A stretch of 64,000 nt of DNA from CAZGRP01 sp964527995 (GCA_964527995.1 CAZGRP010000014.1:1-64000); one strand, 5' to 3'. Shown: positions 24,986 through 34,209, counted from the stretch's first letter. The notes: a model not told the origin generated them from the sequence alone. Numbers and translations: made by a program.

Positions 24986-25600
24986 ATGCATTGGATATGG
25001 CAACGCCAGACGCTGATTGTGGCTTTTGTCCTGGTTGTGGCTGCAGCCTGGAGTTGTGGAAACGAGCAGCGTCCCAATCTGCCGTCGCTACGCGGCTCTC
25101 GCGGTTCGACGCTGGGCGCTGACACGACCGCAGCATTGGGCACCGGCGGCGGCGAACGCAGCCCCGAAGAACTTCGCAAGGAGATCGAGGCACTTTTTGC
25201 AGAACTGCGGCAGATGCAAAGCGCTATGGCGAAAAAAGAGGCCAGGCTCGACATGCAGGCTCGCCGTCTTCGCGCCCGTGAGTTGGAGCTCTCGGAACGC
25301 GAAAAGCACGTACGCCGGCTGCAACGAACCGCGTACGGCGTGCTGGGCATCGGTCTCGTCACCCTGCTTCTTGCGCTTATTTTGCTGATCCGCGGCCACA
25401 GAAGGGCGCCGGATGCCGGTTCGAGTCGGACACCTTCCGGCTCTCCGCCGGTTGCGCCCGCCGCAAAGACCAAAGCACCGCGCTCCCGCGGGGCGGGGTC
25501 GACCGCCGAAAAAGCATCGTCGCCGAAAAGAAAAACGGAGGAAAGGCCGAGCCAGGGGCAGGGGCCGGAGAAACAGGACGATCCTGGCGGCCATGATTGA
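24986..25600 (+). CDS. small membrane/lipoprotein-like protein with coiled coil
   Basis: The 204-residue product is of unknown function. It opens with a hydrophobic segment ending AAAWSCGN, which resembles a lipobox. A charged coiled coil follows (about residues 55-115: LRKEIEALFAELRQMQ, then ARRLRARELELSEREKHVRRLQ), then a second membrane helix (VLGIGLVTLLLALILLI). A Pro/Ala/Lys/Arg-rich, probably disordered tail closes it. The ATG at 24986 was chosen for GGAGGG six bases upstream; an upstream GTG at 24956 overlapping the previous stop is the alternative. It is the second gene after the FAD oxidoreductase, with no functional link visible. Confidence 0.6.
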   Translation: MHWIWQRQTLIVAFVLVVAAAWSCGNEQRPNLPSLRGSRGSTLGADTTAALGTGGGERSPEELRKEIEALFAELRQMQSAMAKKEARLDMQARRLRARELELSEREKHVRRLQRTAYGVLGIGLVTLLLALILLIRGHRRAPDAGSSRTPSGSPPVAPAAKTKAPRSRGAGSTAEKASSPKRKTEERPSQGQGPEKQDDPGGHD

Positions 25601-25825
25601 GCCGACGACTCTCGACTTTCTCACCGCTGTCCCCTCTTGCTTCCCTGCTTTTGCTTCTTCGCTGGGCCCGGCCGAGAGGCCTCTGGTCACACTGACGCTC
25701 CGCGGCTGGCTGCGCATTGCCAGGCTGCCCGGCGTGGAATAGAGGTTCACCGGCTCAATGTTTAGACCTTGGCCTCCCCTGGGAACGAAAACGCCGCACC
25801 AAAGACGTTCATCTCGGGAAAACCC

Positions 25826-27676
25826 ATGACCACCGAATACAAAAAGTTGGAAGACTACGGCCTTATCGGCAACCTGGAAACCTGCGCTCTGGTTGGCTGC
25901 GACGGCTCCATCGATTGGTGCTGTTTTCCCCACCTCGAGTCGGCCAGCGTCTTTGCCGCCATTCTGGACACCGACAAAGGCGGCCGATTCCAGATCCAGC
26001 CGCTGGAACCCTTCGAATCGCAGCAAAGCTACCGCGATACGACGAACCTCCTGGAAACGACGTTCCGAACCTCGGCCGGTACGGTCCGACTCACGGACTT
26101 CATGCCGGCCAGCAATGATTCCGCCTACGAACGGCGCCGGATCATTTTTCGGCGATTGCAGAGCCTCGGCGGCAGCGTCCGCATCCGGGTCGATTTCGAT
26201 CCGCGCTTCGACTATGGTCGCGGCCTGCCCTCTTGGGAGGAAGCCGCCGGCGGAGTGGTTGCGCGCTGGCACGACCAGACGCTCTTCCTGCAGGGCTCGG
26301 TTCCCTGGCAATTCGACCGCGGCTACGCGCACGCTGCTTTCACCCTTGCCGACGGCCAGGTAAGCTGGTTTGTGCTGCGTTACGGCGGTAGCGAAGGCGT
26401 GACGGAGCAGGCGTGTGAGGAGACGCTCCAACAGACCGAAAGGTTCTGGCTTGGCTGGGCGCATCGCTGCGACCGGTCGCCGTGCGTCCTCGATGGTCCC
26501 TGGCATGCGCTCACCACTCGCGCCGGTCTGGTGTTGAAACTTCTCACACACCCGGAGTCGGGGGCCATTGCCGCGGCGCCGACGACGTCGCTGCCCGAAG
26601 CTATTGGCGGTGTGCGGAACTGGGACTACCGCTACGCCTGGATCCGCGACGCCTCGTTCACCGTGCAGGCGCTGCACAACCTCGGCCACGCCCGCGAAGC
26701 TCGAGCCTATTTTCGCTGGCTCCGCGGCCTCTGGCGCTCCTGCTCCGGCCGTAAGACTCCCGCCGAGCTGCAGATCATGTACGGGCTGCATGGTGAGACA
26801 AAACTCGATGAGTACGAGCTGGTCCACCTTTCCGGGTATCGCAATTCCGCCCCTGTGCGTATCGGCAACGGCGCAGCCAGGCAGAAACAGCTCGACATCT
26901 ACGGAGAGCTGGTGAACGTTTTGTTCGAGACGACTCGCTACGGCGAGGAGATCTCAGTCGAGGATTGGGAATTCATCCGCAGGATCGCCGATCATGTCTG
27001 CCAGATCTGGGATACGCCCGACGCCGGCATCTGGGAAGTCCGCGGCAGGCCGCAACATTTCACCTACTCCAAGCTGATGTGTTGGGTCGCCCTGGACCGC
27101 TGCATCCGTATCGCTGAGGGACGCGGATTCCAGGCCCCTCTGGGACGGTGGCGCAGGCAGCGCGCTGCAATCCGCACTGCCATCCTCGAAAGGGGGTTTC
27201 ACCGCGGACTGAACAGCTTCGTGCAGGCCCTGGACTCCGACGCGCTGGACGCCACCGGCCTGCTCATCCCGGCGATGGGCTTTTTGCCGGCCGACGATCC
27301 GCGCGTGCAGGGCACAATCCAGGCCACGCTCGACCGACTGACGGTCAACGGCCTGGTCTACCGATACAACGGCGACGACGGCCTGCCCGGCGGCGAAGGA
27401 ACTTTCCTGTTGTGCACGTTTTGGCTCGTCGATGCCCTGGCGCTTTGCGGCCGCAGGGAAGAAGCAGAAAACATCTATCTCGGCGCTGTAAAATACGCCA
27501 GCCCCCTCGGGCTGTTCGCCGAGGAGGTCGATCCGGCGACGGGAGGACAGCTCGGCAACTTCCCGCAGGCGTTCAGCCATCTCGGTCTCATCAACAGCGC
27601 TCTCTATCTCAACCGGCAGCGCGGCATCGAACCTGTTGGCCAGGGGCTCGTCGGCCTCGGAAGTTCTCCGGAATGA
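25826..27676 (+). CDS. glycoside hydrolase family 15 (glucoamylase/trehalase)
   Basis: The 616-residue product is a full-length cytoplasmic GH15 enzyme with no signal peptide. The N-terminal domain holds YGLIGNLETCALVGCDGSID. The (alpha/alpha)6 catalytic domain holds NWDYRYAWIRDASFTVQALH, LVHLSGYRNSAPVRIGNGA and QHFTYSKLMCWVALDR, and near the end GLPGGEGTFLLCTFWLVDAL. This layout is shared by bacterial glucoamylases and GH15 trehalases, which release glucose from alpha-glucans or trehalose. The sequence alone does not separate the two. The ATG at 25826 begins at the domain; its ribosome binding site is only moderate. It leads a cluster that ends with glucokinase, so released glucose could be phosphorylated and fed to the pentose phosphate route. 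Confidence 0.9.
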   Translation: MTTEYKKLEDYGLIGNLETCALVGCDGSIDWCCFPHLESASVFAAILDTDKGGRFQIQPLEPFESQQSYRDTTNLLETTFRTSAGTVRLTDFMPASNDSAYERRRIIFRRLQSLGGSVRIRVDFDPRFDYGRGLPSWEEAAGGVVARWHDQTLFLQGSVPWQFDRGYAHAAFTLADGQVSWFVLRYGGSEGVTEQACEETLQQTERFWLGWAHRCDRSPCVLDGPWHALTTRAGLVLKLLTHPESGAIAAAPTTSLPEAIGGVRNWDYRYAWIRDASFTVQALHNLGHAREARAYFRWLRGLWRSCSGRKTPAELQIMYGLHGETKLDEYELVHLSGYRNSAPVRIGNGAARQKQLDIYGELVNVLFETTRYGEEISVEDWEFIRRIADHVCQIWDTPDAGIWEVRGRPQHFTYSKLMCWVALDRCIRIAEGRGFQAPLGRWRRQRAAIRTAILERGFHRGLNSFVQALDSDALDATGLLIPAMGFLPADDPRVQGTIQATLDRLTVNGLVYRYNGDDGLPGGEGTFLLCTFWLVDALALCGRREEAENIYLGAVKYASPLGLFAEEVDPATGGQLGNFPQAFSHLGLINSALYLNRQRGIEPVGQGLVGLGSSPE

Positions 27677-27778
27677 GCCGGCTGCACGCCCATCGTCGCT
27701 GGCCGACGCAGGCAGTGGGCGAACGGAAAAGGTTTTGCCGGAGCGACCGCCCCGGTTGATACAAAGGAGAAGACTCTC

Positions 27779-30577
27779 ATGTCGAAACTACATCAGTTGG
27801 CAGATCTCGGCCAGTCCATCTGGCTCGACTACATTCGCCGCGCCTTCCTGACCTCAGGAGAGCTGCAAGAGCTGGTTCAGCAAGGTATCCGCGGCGTAAC
27901 CTCCAACCCGTCCATCTTTGAAAAGGCGATCGCCGGCAGCGCCGATTACGATGTCGATTTGCGCCGTCTTGTGGAATCGCACAGACCGGTTGACGAAATC
28001 TACGAGTCCCTGGCCATTGAGGACATCCAGCGGGCCGCCGACCTCCTGCGCCCGGTCTACGATTCCACCGCCGGGGCCGATGGCTATGTCAGCCTCGAGG
28101 TCAGCCCAACGCTGGCGCATGACACCCAGGGCACGGTGGCCGAAGCCCGGCGTCTTTTCGCCACACTCGATCGCCCCAACGTGATGATCAAGATCCCAGC
28201 CACCGCAGCGGGAGTTCCAGCCATCGAGACCGCCATCGGTGAGGGAATCAACGTCAACGTCACGCTGATCTTCTCGCTGGCCCACTATGAAGCCGTGGCC
28301 GGCGCCTACCTGCGCGGGTTGCAGAAACTGGCTGAGTCCGGGGGAAATCTGGGGAAGGTGGCCTCGGTCGCCTCTTTCTTTGTCAGTCGTGTCGACACAG
28401 CGGTGGACAGGCAGTTGGACGTCATCGGCACGCCGGAGGCACAGGCCTTGAAAGGCAAAATCGCTGTAGCCAACGCCAGGCTTGCCTATGCCCGGTTTCG
28501 CCGGCTCTTCAGCGGCGACAAGTGGGACGATCTCGCCACCCGCGGTGCCCGAGTGCAGCGGCCGCTGTGGGCCAGCACCGCTACCAAGAATCCTCTCTAC
28601 TCGGATACCCTGTATGTCGACAGCCTGATCGCTCCCGATACCGTCAACACGGTGCCCCCGGCAACTCTGAACGCTTTCCTCGATCACGGCACAGTGGCAG
28701 TGACGATGGCAGCGGATGCCGCCGAAGCCGCCGAACAGATCAACCAGCTCAAGCAACTCGGCGTTGACCTGGACGCCATCACCGACAAGTTGCAGGAAGA
28801 CGGGGTGGCCTCCTTTGCCAAGTCGTTCGAGGTCTTGATGTCGAGCATCGCGGCCAAACGCGATCGTCTGCTGGCGGGCAAGAAGAGTTTCGCGGCCGGC
28901 CTGGGCAAATACCAGGAGGCCGTCGATGCCGCGCTGGCGGAGTTGCGAGACCATCACATTGTTGCCCGCATCTGGGCCCATGATTTCACGGTGTGGAAAT
29001 CCGACCCGACGGAGATCAGCAACCGGCTCGGATGGCTGCACAGCCCGGATGTGATGCTGGAGGCGATTCCGTCGATCCAGGCTTTCGTCGATGGAGTCAG
29101 AAAAGACGGCTACACGCACGTCTTGCTGCTCGGCATGGGCGGGTCGAGTCTGGCTCCCGAGATGTTCCGCAAGACGTTCGGCGTGGCTTCGGGCCATCTC
29201 GACTTGAGCGTCCTCGACAGCACCGATCCCGGAGCCGTGCTGGCAGTGGCGCGCCGGCTGGATCCATCGAAGACACTCTTCATCGTGTCGACCAAGTCGG
29301 GCGGCACCGTCGAAACATTGTCCTTCTTCAAGTATTTTTACAACCAGACCCTGGACGCCGTCGGCGCCCGAAATGCGGGGGCTCATTTCGCCGCCATCAC
29401 CGATCCCGGCAGCAAGCTGGAAGAGATCGCCGGCAAGCACAGCTTCCGCGCCATCTTTCTGAACGATCCCAACATCGGCGGGCGTTATTCAGCCCTCTCC
29501 TACTTCGGTCTGGTCCCGGCGGCGCTGGTGGGCGTCGATCTGGAGACCTTGCTCCAACGAGCTGCAACCATGGCGTGCAATTGCGAGTCGGCCAACTGCC
29601 CGGTTGCCGGCGACAACACAGGCGCCCGGCTCGGTGCCGTCATGGGCGAGCTTGCGGCTCAGGGCCGGGACAAGGTGACCCTGGTCACCTCGCCCGCGAT
29701 TGCGCCGTTCGGCGCCTGGGTGGAGCAGTTGATCGCCGAGAGTACGGGAAAGGACGGCACCGGCATCCTGCCTGTCGATGGTGAGACGCTCGGGCCGCCC
29801 GACAGCTACGCAGCCGACCGGCTCTTCGTCTACCTGCGACTGGAGGAGGACGACACCCACGACGCCGCGGTTCAGGCGCTCGCCGAGGCCGGGCACCCGG
29901 TGGTGTGGCTGCACCTGCACGATCTCTTCGATCTCGGCGGAGAGTTCTTCCGCTGGGAGATAGCCACCGTGATCGCTGGTCGCCGCCTGGGGATCAATCC
30001 CTTCGATCAGCCCAACGTCGAGGCAGCCAAGGTGCAGGCGCGCAAGATGGTGGCGGCCTACCAGGAGACCGGCTCGCTGCCCGAACCGGAGCCGTCTCTG
30101 ATAGCCGACGGCATGGCGGTCTACACGGATACAGAGGCAGAGACACTGGAGAGCGCTATCAAAGCCTTCTTGGGGCAGGCACAGCCGGGCGCGTATGTCG
30201 CTCTCCAGGCTTATGTCCCCCCGAACGAGCCGACCAGCGCCGCCCTGCAGACGCTGCGCCTGAGACTCCGCGATCGCCTCAAACTGGCCACCACGGTCGG
30301 CTACGGCCCGCGCTTTCTGCACTCCACCGGCCAGCTTCACAAGGGAGATGCCGGCAAAGGGCTCTTCATTCAGCTGACCTCCGATCCGCCCGAGGATGTG
30401 CCGATCCCTGACCAGCCTGGCTCGCTGGAGTCGTCGATCACGTTCGGCGTCCTCATCAAAGCGCAGGCTCTGGGCGACCGTCAGGCGCTGCTCGACAACG
30501 GCCGCAAGGTCATCCGGCTGCATATGGCCGGCGAGGTCGTCTCCAGCCTGGCGCGGCTGACAGAAGCGATCCGATGA
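27779..30577 (+). CDS. bifunctional transaldolase / glucose-6-phosphate isomerase
   Basis: The 932-residue product is a fusion. Residues about 1-370 are transaldolase: SIWLDYIRR, GIRGVTSNPSIFEKAI, the Schiff-base lysine in NVMIKIPAT and the TVPPATLNAF loop. Residues about 400-930 are phosphoglucose isomerase, with GMGGSSLAPEMF, DSTDPGAVL and VSTKSGGTVETLSF at the sugar-phosphate site. The two activities link glycolysis and the non-oxidative pentose phosphate branch. Such Tal-Pgi fusions are known in several bacterial groups. The ATG at 27779 follows AAAGGAGAAG. Downstream lie gnd, zwf and glk on the same strand. The next gene is 431 bases away, separated by a hairpin-rich spacer. Confidence 0.95.
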   Translation: MSKLHQLADLGQSIWLDYIRRAFLTSGELQELVQQGIRGVTSNPSIFEKAIAGSADYDVDLRRLVESHRPVDEIYESLAIEDIQRAADLLRPVYDSTAGADGYVSLEVSPTLAHDTQGTVAEARRLFATLDRPNVMIKIPATAAGVPAIETAIGEGINVNVTLIFSLAHYEAVAGAYLRGLQKLAESGGNLGKVASVASFFVSRVDTAVDRQLDVIGTPEAQALKGKIAVANARLAYARFRRLFSGDKWDDLATRGARVQRPLWASTATKNPLYSDTLYVDSLIAPDTVNTVPPATLNAFLDHGTVAVTMAADAAEAAEQINQLKQLGVDLDAITDKLQEDGVASFAKSFEVLMSSIAAKRDRLLAGKKSFAAGLGKYQEAVDAALAELRDHHIVARIWAHDFTVWKSDPTEISNRLGWLHSPDVMLEAIPSIQAFVDGVRKDGYTHVLLLGMGGSSLAPEMFRKTFGVASGHLDLSVLDSTDPGAVLAVARRLDPSKTLFIVSTKSGGTVETLSFFKYFYNQTLDAVGARNAGAHFAAITDPGSKLEEIAGKHSFRAIFLNDPNIGGRYSALSYFGLVPAALVGVDLETLLQRAATMACNCESANCPVAGDNTGARLGAVMGELAAQGRDKVTLVTSPAIAPFGAWVEQLIAESTGKDGTGILPVDGETLGPPDSYAADRLFVYLRLEEDDTHDAAVQALAEAGHPVVWLHLHDLFDLGGEFFRWEIATVIAGRRLGINPFDQPNVEAAKVQARKMVAAYQETGSLPEPEPSLIADGMAVYTDTEAETLESAIKAFLGQAQPGAYVALQAYVPPNEPTSAALQTLRLRLRDRLKLATTVGYGPRFLHSTGQLHKGDAGKGLFIQLTSDPPEDVPIPDQPGSLESSITFGVLIKAQALGDRQALLDNGRKVIRLHMAGEVVSSLARLTEAIR

Positions 30578-30587
30578 GCCCTCCATT

Positions 30588-30644
30588 CCCTGTCGTATTC
30601 GCGGGCGGCTGCCGAGCTATGCCCTACGGACCTGCGGGAGGCCG
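30588..30644 (+). repeat. 57-bp duplicate of part of the HAD gene
   Basis: This stretch matches 31070-31126 at 54 of 57 positions. That second copy lies inside the HAD phosphatase coding sequence (about codons 21-39). The copy here begins only 11 bases after the Tal-Pgi stop codon and is not part of any gene. Confidence 0.9.
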
Positions 30645-30650
30645 CCACCT

Positions 30651-30675
30651 CGTCCATGGATTGCATCCATGGACG
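30651..30675 (+). repeat. perfect 11-bp inverted repeat
   Basis: CGTCCATGGAT and ATCCATGGACG with loop TGC. It lies directly after the duplicated fragment, in the gene-free spacer 30578-31008. Confidence 0.8.
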
Positions 30676-30766
30676 CTGCTTGGACGGGGTGGAACTCCGT
30701 TCCCCCGAACCCCTGCCCTGCACGCCTCGTCGGTGATGCGACCCCGCGATGCCTGGCCGGTGGCCA

Positions 30767-30786
30767 CGGCACCGAAGGCGGTGCCG
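30767..30786 (+). repeat. 8-bp inverted repeat
   Basis: CGGCACCG and CGGTGCCG with loop AAGG, right after a smaller TGGCC/GGCCA repeat (30754-30766). It is part of the hairpin series in the spacer between the Tal-Pgi and HAD genes. Confidence 0.65.
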
Positions 30787-30888
30787 GAGCCGCGGCGTTT
30801 GATTCGAGCCAGAGGTCCCTCGTCCAACTCCGCCGGACTTCGGCACGACAGGCTGGTGGTGGAGTGGCTCTGTGGTTGACCTCGACCA

Positions 30889-30917
30889 CTCGGTCAGGGA
30901 CCGAGTCCCTGACCGAG
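30889..30917 (+). repeat. perfect 13-bp inverted repeat
   Basis: CTCGGTCAGGGAC and GTCCCTGACCGAG with loop CGA. No T-run follows, so it is not a standard terminator. Confidence 0.85.
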
Positions 30918-30927
30918 GTGACTGTAG

Positions 30928-30947
30928 ATTCCCGCTTGCGCGGGAAT
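30928..30947 (+). repeat. dRS3/REP-like palindrome
   Basis: ATTCCCGC and GCGGGAAT with loop TTGC, followed by GAC. It resembles the ATTCCC-N8-GGGAAT dispersed repeats known from Neisseria and other bacteria. Only one clear copy is in this window. Confidence 0.6.
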
Positions 30948-31008
30948 GACAGAAAGAGTAAGCCTTTGGGACAGCCCCAGTCAGAAGTCTATCGGCGGAA
31001 GGATGGCA

Positions 31009-31767
31009 ATGCTCCAAGCAATGATTTTCGACCTGGACGGCACGCTGGTGCAGACCGAGCGCCTCAAGGCCCTGTCGTATGCGCGGGCGGCTGCCGAGCT
31101 ATGCCCTACCGACCTGCAGGAGGCCGATGTCGTCGAGAGCTTCAAAGACGTCGTCGGCTTGTCGCGCCGGGAAGTGGCCATGGCCCTCTTGGAACGCTTC
31201 GGGCTGGAACAGGCAGCACGGGCACGCATGACCGAACTCGGCGTGCAAACACCGTGGCAGGCCTTCTTACAGATCCGCCTGCGCATCTACCAGGACCTGA
31301 TCGCTGACCCCGAGGTGTTGCGCCGCAATCAGTGGCCGCACAACGTCGAACTTCTACATCAAGCCCGCCGTGTCGGCTGCAAGACCGCTCTGGCCACGAT
31401 GTCGCACCGCGACCAGGTGCAGCGCGTCCTTGAGATTCTCGATCTCACCGACGCTTTCGAGCTCGTCGTCAGCCGTGACGATGTGGAACAGGGCAAGCCC
31501 AATCCGGAAATCTATCTTCTCGTGTCGTGCGAGCTCGATGTCAGCCCCAGCCGGTGTCTGGTCATCGAAGACTCGCCGGCAGGCGTGAAGGCAGCCCTGG
31601 CCGCGGGCATGAGGGTGATTGCGGTGACGACGCCGTTCACAGAAGCACAGTTCAAGCGCACCGACCTGCTGGATCGGCGCTGGGTGGTGGACGATCCGCA
31701 CACCCTTGCTGCCGTGGTTCAGGAGGCGATTGCAACGATGAAGAATGCAAATCATGGAGGAGTATGA
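31009..31767 (+). CDS. HAD-family phosphatase/phosphomutase (beta-PGM-like)
   Basis: The 252-residue product is a subfamily I HAD enzyme. The nucleophile is Asp8 in IFDLDGTL, with Asp10 as acid/base. A helical cap follows (about residues 18-90). Later motifs are ALATMSHRDQV, the lysine in QGKPNPEIYLL and the acidic pair in VIEDSPAGVKAA. Beta-phosphoglucomutase and sugar-phosphate phosphatases look like this; its site beside Tal-Pgi, gnd and zwf favours a sugar phosphate substrate. The ATG at 31009 was chosen because GGAAGG lies seven bases upstream; an ATG two codons earlier is too close to it. The stop overlaps the gnd start. Codons about 21-39 are copied at 30588-30644. Confidence 0.87.
   Translation: MLQAMIFDLDGTLVQTERLKALSYARAAAELCPTDLQEADVVESFKDVVGLSRREVAMALLERFGLEQAARARMTELGVQTPWQAFLQIRLRIYQDLIADPEVLRRNQWPHNVELLHQARRVGCKTALATMSHRDQVQRVLEILDLTDAFELVVSRDDVEQGKPNPEIYLLVSCELDVSPSRCLVIEDSPAGVKAALAAGMRVIAVTTPFTEAQFKRTDLLDRRWVVDDPHTLAAVVQEAIATMKNANHGGV
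31070..31126 (+). repeat. source copy of the 57-bp duplication
   Basis: This in-gene segment of the HAD gene matches 30588-30644 at 54 of 57 positions. The reading frame is intact here, so this is presumably the original. Confidence 0.85.
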
Positions 31768-32672
31768 TGCAACTTGGCATGGTTGGTTTAGGAAAAATGG
31801 GGGCCAACATGACGACGCGCCTGCTGCAAGGCGGGCATAGCATGGTGGTGTACGACCGCAACCCCGAGGCGGTGCGGGCGGCGACTGCTGAAGGGGCTCA
31901 GGCTGCGGATTCGTTGCAGGACCTGGCCCAAACACTCATCGCCCCGCGAGCCGTGTGGATCATGGTGCCGGCCGGAAACCCGACCGAACAGGTGATCGAG
32001 GAGCTTGCCGGCCTCCTCAGCCCCGGCGACGTCATCATCGATGGCGGCAATAGCAACTACAAAGACTCAGTCCGCCGGGCCGCCAGACTCCGGGAACGCG
32101 ACCTGCATTTCGTCGATGTCGGCACGAGCGGTGGTATCTGGGGTCTGAAAGAAGGCTACAGCATGATGGTGGGTGGGGAAAAAGAGGTGGTGGACCGACT
32201 GCGGCCGATTTTCGAAACGCTGGCTCCGGCTGCGGACAGAGGCTGGGGCCATGTCGGACCGAACGGTGCCGGCCACTTCGTGAAGATGGTGCACAACGGT
32301 ATCGAGTACGGCCTGATGCAGGCCTATGCCGAAGGCTTTGAGATTATGAAAGCCAAAGAAGCGTTCAAGCTCGACCTCTACCAGATCGCCGAGCTGTGGC
32401 GCTACGGCAGCGTCGTGCGTTCCTGGCTTCTCGATCTGACCGCAGCGGCATTGAAAGAGGATGCCGAGCTGTCGGGCATCAAGGGGTGGGTTGCCGACAG
32501 CGGCGAGGGGCGGTGGACCGTAGCCGAGGCCATCGACCTCGACATCCCTGCCCCGGTGATCACTTCCTCGCTGATGATGCGCTTTGTCAGCCGCCAGGAG
32601 GAAAGCTATGCTGCCAAGCTGCTGGCAGCCATGCGGAATCAGTTTGGTGGCCATGAGGTCAAGGGGGCATAG
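31767..32672 (+). CDS. gnd: 6-phosphogluconate dehydrogenase (decarboxylating)
   Basis: The 301-residue product is of the short Gnd type. NAD(P)-binding MVGLGKMGANM starts it. Substrate-binding GTSGGIWGLKEGYSMMVGG and the catalytic lysine and Asn in HFVKMVHNGIEYG follow. The enzyme oxidises and decarboxylates 6-phosphogluconate to ribulose 5-phosphate. The short form often prefers NAD. The ATG at 31767 shares one base with the HAD stop codon and has GGAGG six bases upstream; an ATG one codon earlier is too close to that site. zwf follows within 32 bases. A 6-phosphogluconolactonase gene is not in the cluster. Confidence 0.94.
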   Translation: MQLGMVGLGKMGANMTTRLLQGGHSMVVYDRNPEAVRAATAEGAQAADSLQDLAQTLIAPRAVWIMVPAGNPTEQVIEELAGLLSPGDVIIDGGNSNYKDSVRRAARLRERDLHFVDVGTSGGIWGLKEGYSMMVGGEKEVVDRLRPIFETLAPAADRGWGHVGPNGAGHFVKMVHNGIEYGLMQAYAEGFEIMKAKEAFKLDLYQIAELWRYGSVVRSWLLDLTAAALKEDAELSGIKGWVADSGEGRWTVAEAIDLDIPAPVITSSLMMRFVSRQEESYAAKLLAAMRNQFGGHEVKGA

Positions 32673-32703
32673 GACGGAGTACGTGTTGCGTACGGAGACA
32701 GCC

Positions 32704-34182
32704 ATGATGCAGAATCCAGAAAATGACTTTTCCACCACCATCGTCATCTTCGGAGCCTCCGGTGATCTCACCCAGCGGAAGCTCATCCCGGCGCTTTTTC
32801 ATCTCTTTCGCAAAGAGAAACTGCCGGCGAAAACGCGCATCGTCGGTTTCGCTCGCCGGCCCTACAGCCACGACGAGTTCCGCGACCGCATGCTGGCGGG
32901 CTTGAGAGAATTTGCAGCCAATGCTCTCGACGACGAGGGTTGGCGCAGGTTCGCCCCGCTGCTGTGGTATCATCGCGGCGACATGAACGTACCCGAAGAC
33001 TATGCCAGTCTGGGCCGGTTCCTGAGTGAACTGGAAGCCGAGCCCAGCAACCGATTGTACTATCTGGCGACGGCGCCGTCGTACTACCCGAAGGTCATCG
33101 AGCAGCTCGGCGCCGCCGGACTCGCCCGCGAGGAAGGCGGCTGGCGCCGGATCGTCGTCGAGAAGCCGTTTGGCCGCGATCTGGCCTCGGCCCGGGAACT
33201 CAATCGCATCCTGCACTCGGTGTTCGAGGAGCGGCAGATCTTCCGCATCGACCACTATCTCGGCAAAGAGACAGCCCAGAACATCCTCTTCTTCCGCTTC
33301 GGGAATACGGTCTTTGAGCCGGTGTGGAACCGCAACCACGTGGACCACGTGCAGATCACGGTTGCCGAGACCGTGGATGTCGGCCATCGTGGCGGCTACT
33401 ATGACACCGCCGGTGTTCTTCGCGACATGTTCCAGAATCACCTGTTGCAGTTGATGTCGCTGGTAGCCATGGAACCTCCGGCCTCCTTCGACGCCGATGC
33501 GGTACGCAACGAGAAGGTCAAGCTCTTGTCTGCCATTCGTCCGGTCGCCGCCGAACATGTGGCCGAACACACTGTGCGAGCGCAGTACCGTGGCTACCGC
33601 CAGGCCCCTGGTGTCGCACCCGACTCGCAGACGCCGACCTACGGAGCGGTCCGTCTCTACATCGACAACTGGCGCTGGCAAGGGGTGCCCTTCTATCTGC
33701 GCTCCGGAAAAGCGCTGGCTGCCAAGACTTCGGAAATCATCATCCAGTTTCAGTGCCCGCCGCACGTTATGTTCCCGCTACCCCCGGGCAAGCAGATCAA
33801 GCCGAACATGCTCGGGCTGTGTATCCAGCCGGACGAGGGAATGCACCTGCGCTTTGAGGTCAAAGTACCGGATACCCCGGCCGACACACGATCGGTGAAC
33901 ATGGAGTTTCACTATGCCGATGCTTTCGGCTCTCAGGCGATTCCCGATGCCTACGAGCGCCTCATCCTCGACGCCCTGCAGGGCGATGCGTCGCTGTTCA
34001 CCCGCGCCGACGGCATCGAACTGGCTTGGACGATCATCGACCCGATCGCGCAGGGATGGGAAAGCTCCTCGGCACCGCCTCTGGCGACCTACGAGTCTGG
34101 CAGCTGGGGGCCGGCCGAAGCGGATGAGTTCATGGCGCGCGACGGCCGTGCCTGGCTGCGCGGGTGTGGCGGCCACGGGTGA
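32704..34182 (+). CDS. zwf: glucose-6-phosphate 1-dehydrogenase
   Basis: The 492-residue product is a full-length G6PDH. NADP-binding IFGASGDLTQRKL is at the start, EKPFGRDL in the middle, and the active-site peptide RIDHYLGKETAQN carries the catalytic His and Lys. It commits glucose 6-phosphate to the oxidative pentose phosphate route and makes NADPH. The ATG at 32704 follows GGAG by seven bases; a second ATG follows at once. It lies between gnd and glk, completing a cluster that takes glucose to ribulose 5-phosphate. The C-terminal region is standard, with no regulatory addition. Confidence 0.97.
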   Translation: MMQNPENDFSTTIVIFGASGDLTQRKLIPALFHLFRKEKLPAKTRIVGFARRPYSHDEFRDRMLAGLREFAANALDDEGWRRFAPLLWYHRGDMNVPEDYASLGRFLSELEAEPSNRLYYLATAPSYYPKVIEQLGAAGLAREEGGWRRIVVEKPFGRDLASARELNRILHSVFEERQIFRIDHYLGKETAQNILFFRFGNTVFEPVWNRNHVDHVQITVAETVDVGHRGGYYDTAGVLRDMFQNHLLQLMSLVAMEPPASFDADAVRNEKVKLLSAIRPVAAEHVAEHTVRAQYRGYRQAPGVAPDSQTPTYGAVRLYIDNWRWQGVPFYLRSGKALAAKTSEIIIQFQCPPHVMFPLPPGKQIKPNMLGLCIQPDEGMHLRFEVKVPDTPADTRSVNMEFHYADAFGSQAIPDAYERLILDALQGDASLFTRADGIELAWTIIDPIAQGWESSSAPPLATYESGSWGPAEADEFMARDGRAWLRGCGGHG

Positions 34183-34194
34183 TGATGCAATGCA

Positions 34195-34209
34195 AAATGA
34201 AAAATGCAA
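34195..34209 (+). repeat. 15-base sequence shared with the spacer at 10148
   Basis: AAATGAAAAATGCAA, followed by tandem AAAGTGC units. It lies in the 85-base spacer between zwf and glk. Confidence 0.45.

Noticed and set aside
30578..31008. A protein gene in the spacer before the HAD gene
   Set aside because: Open frames here have no ribosome binding site or homology, and the region is dominated by inverted repeats and the duplicated fragment.
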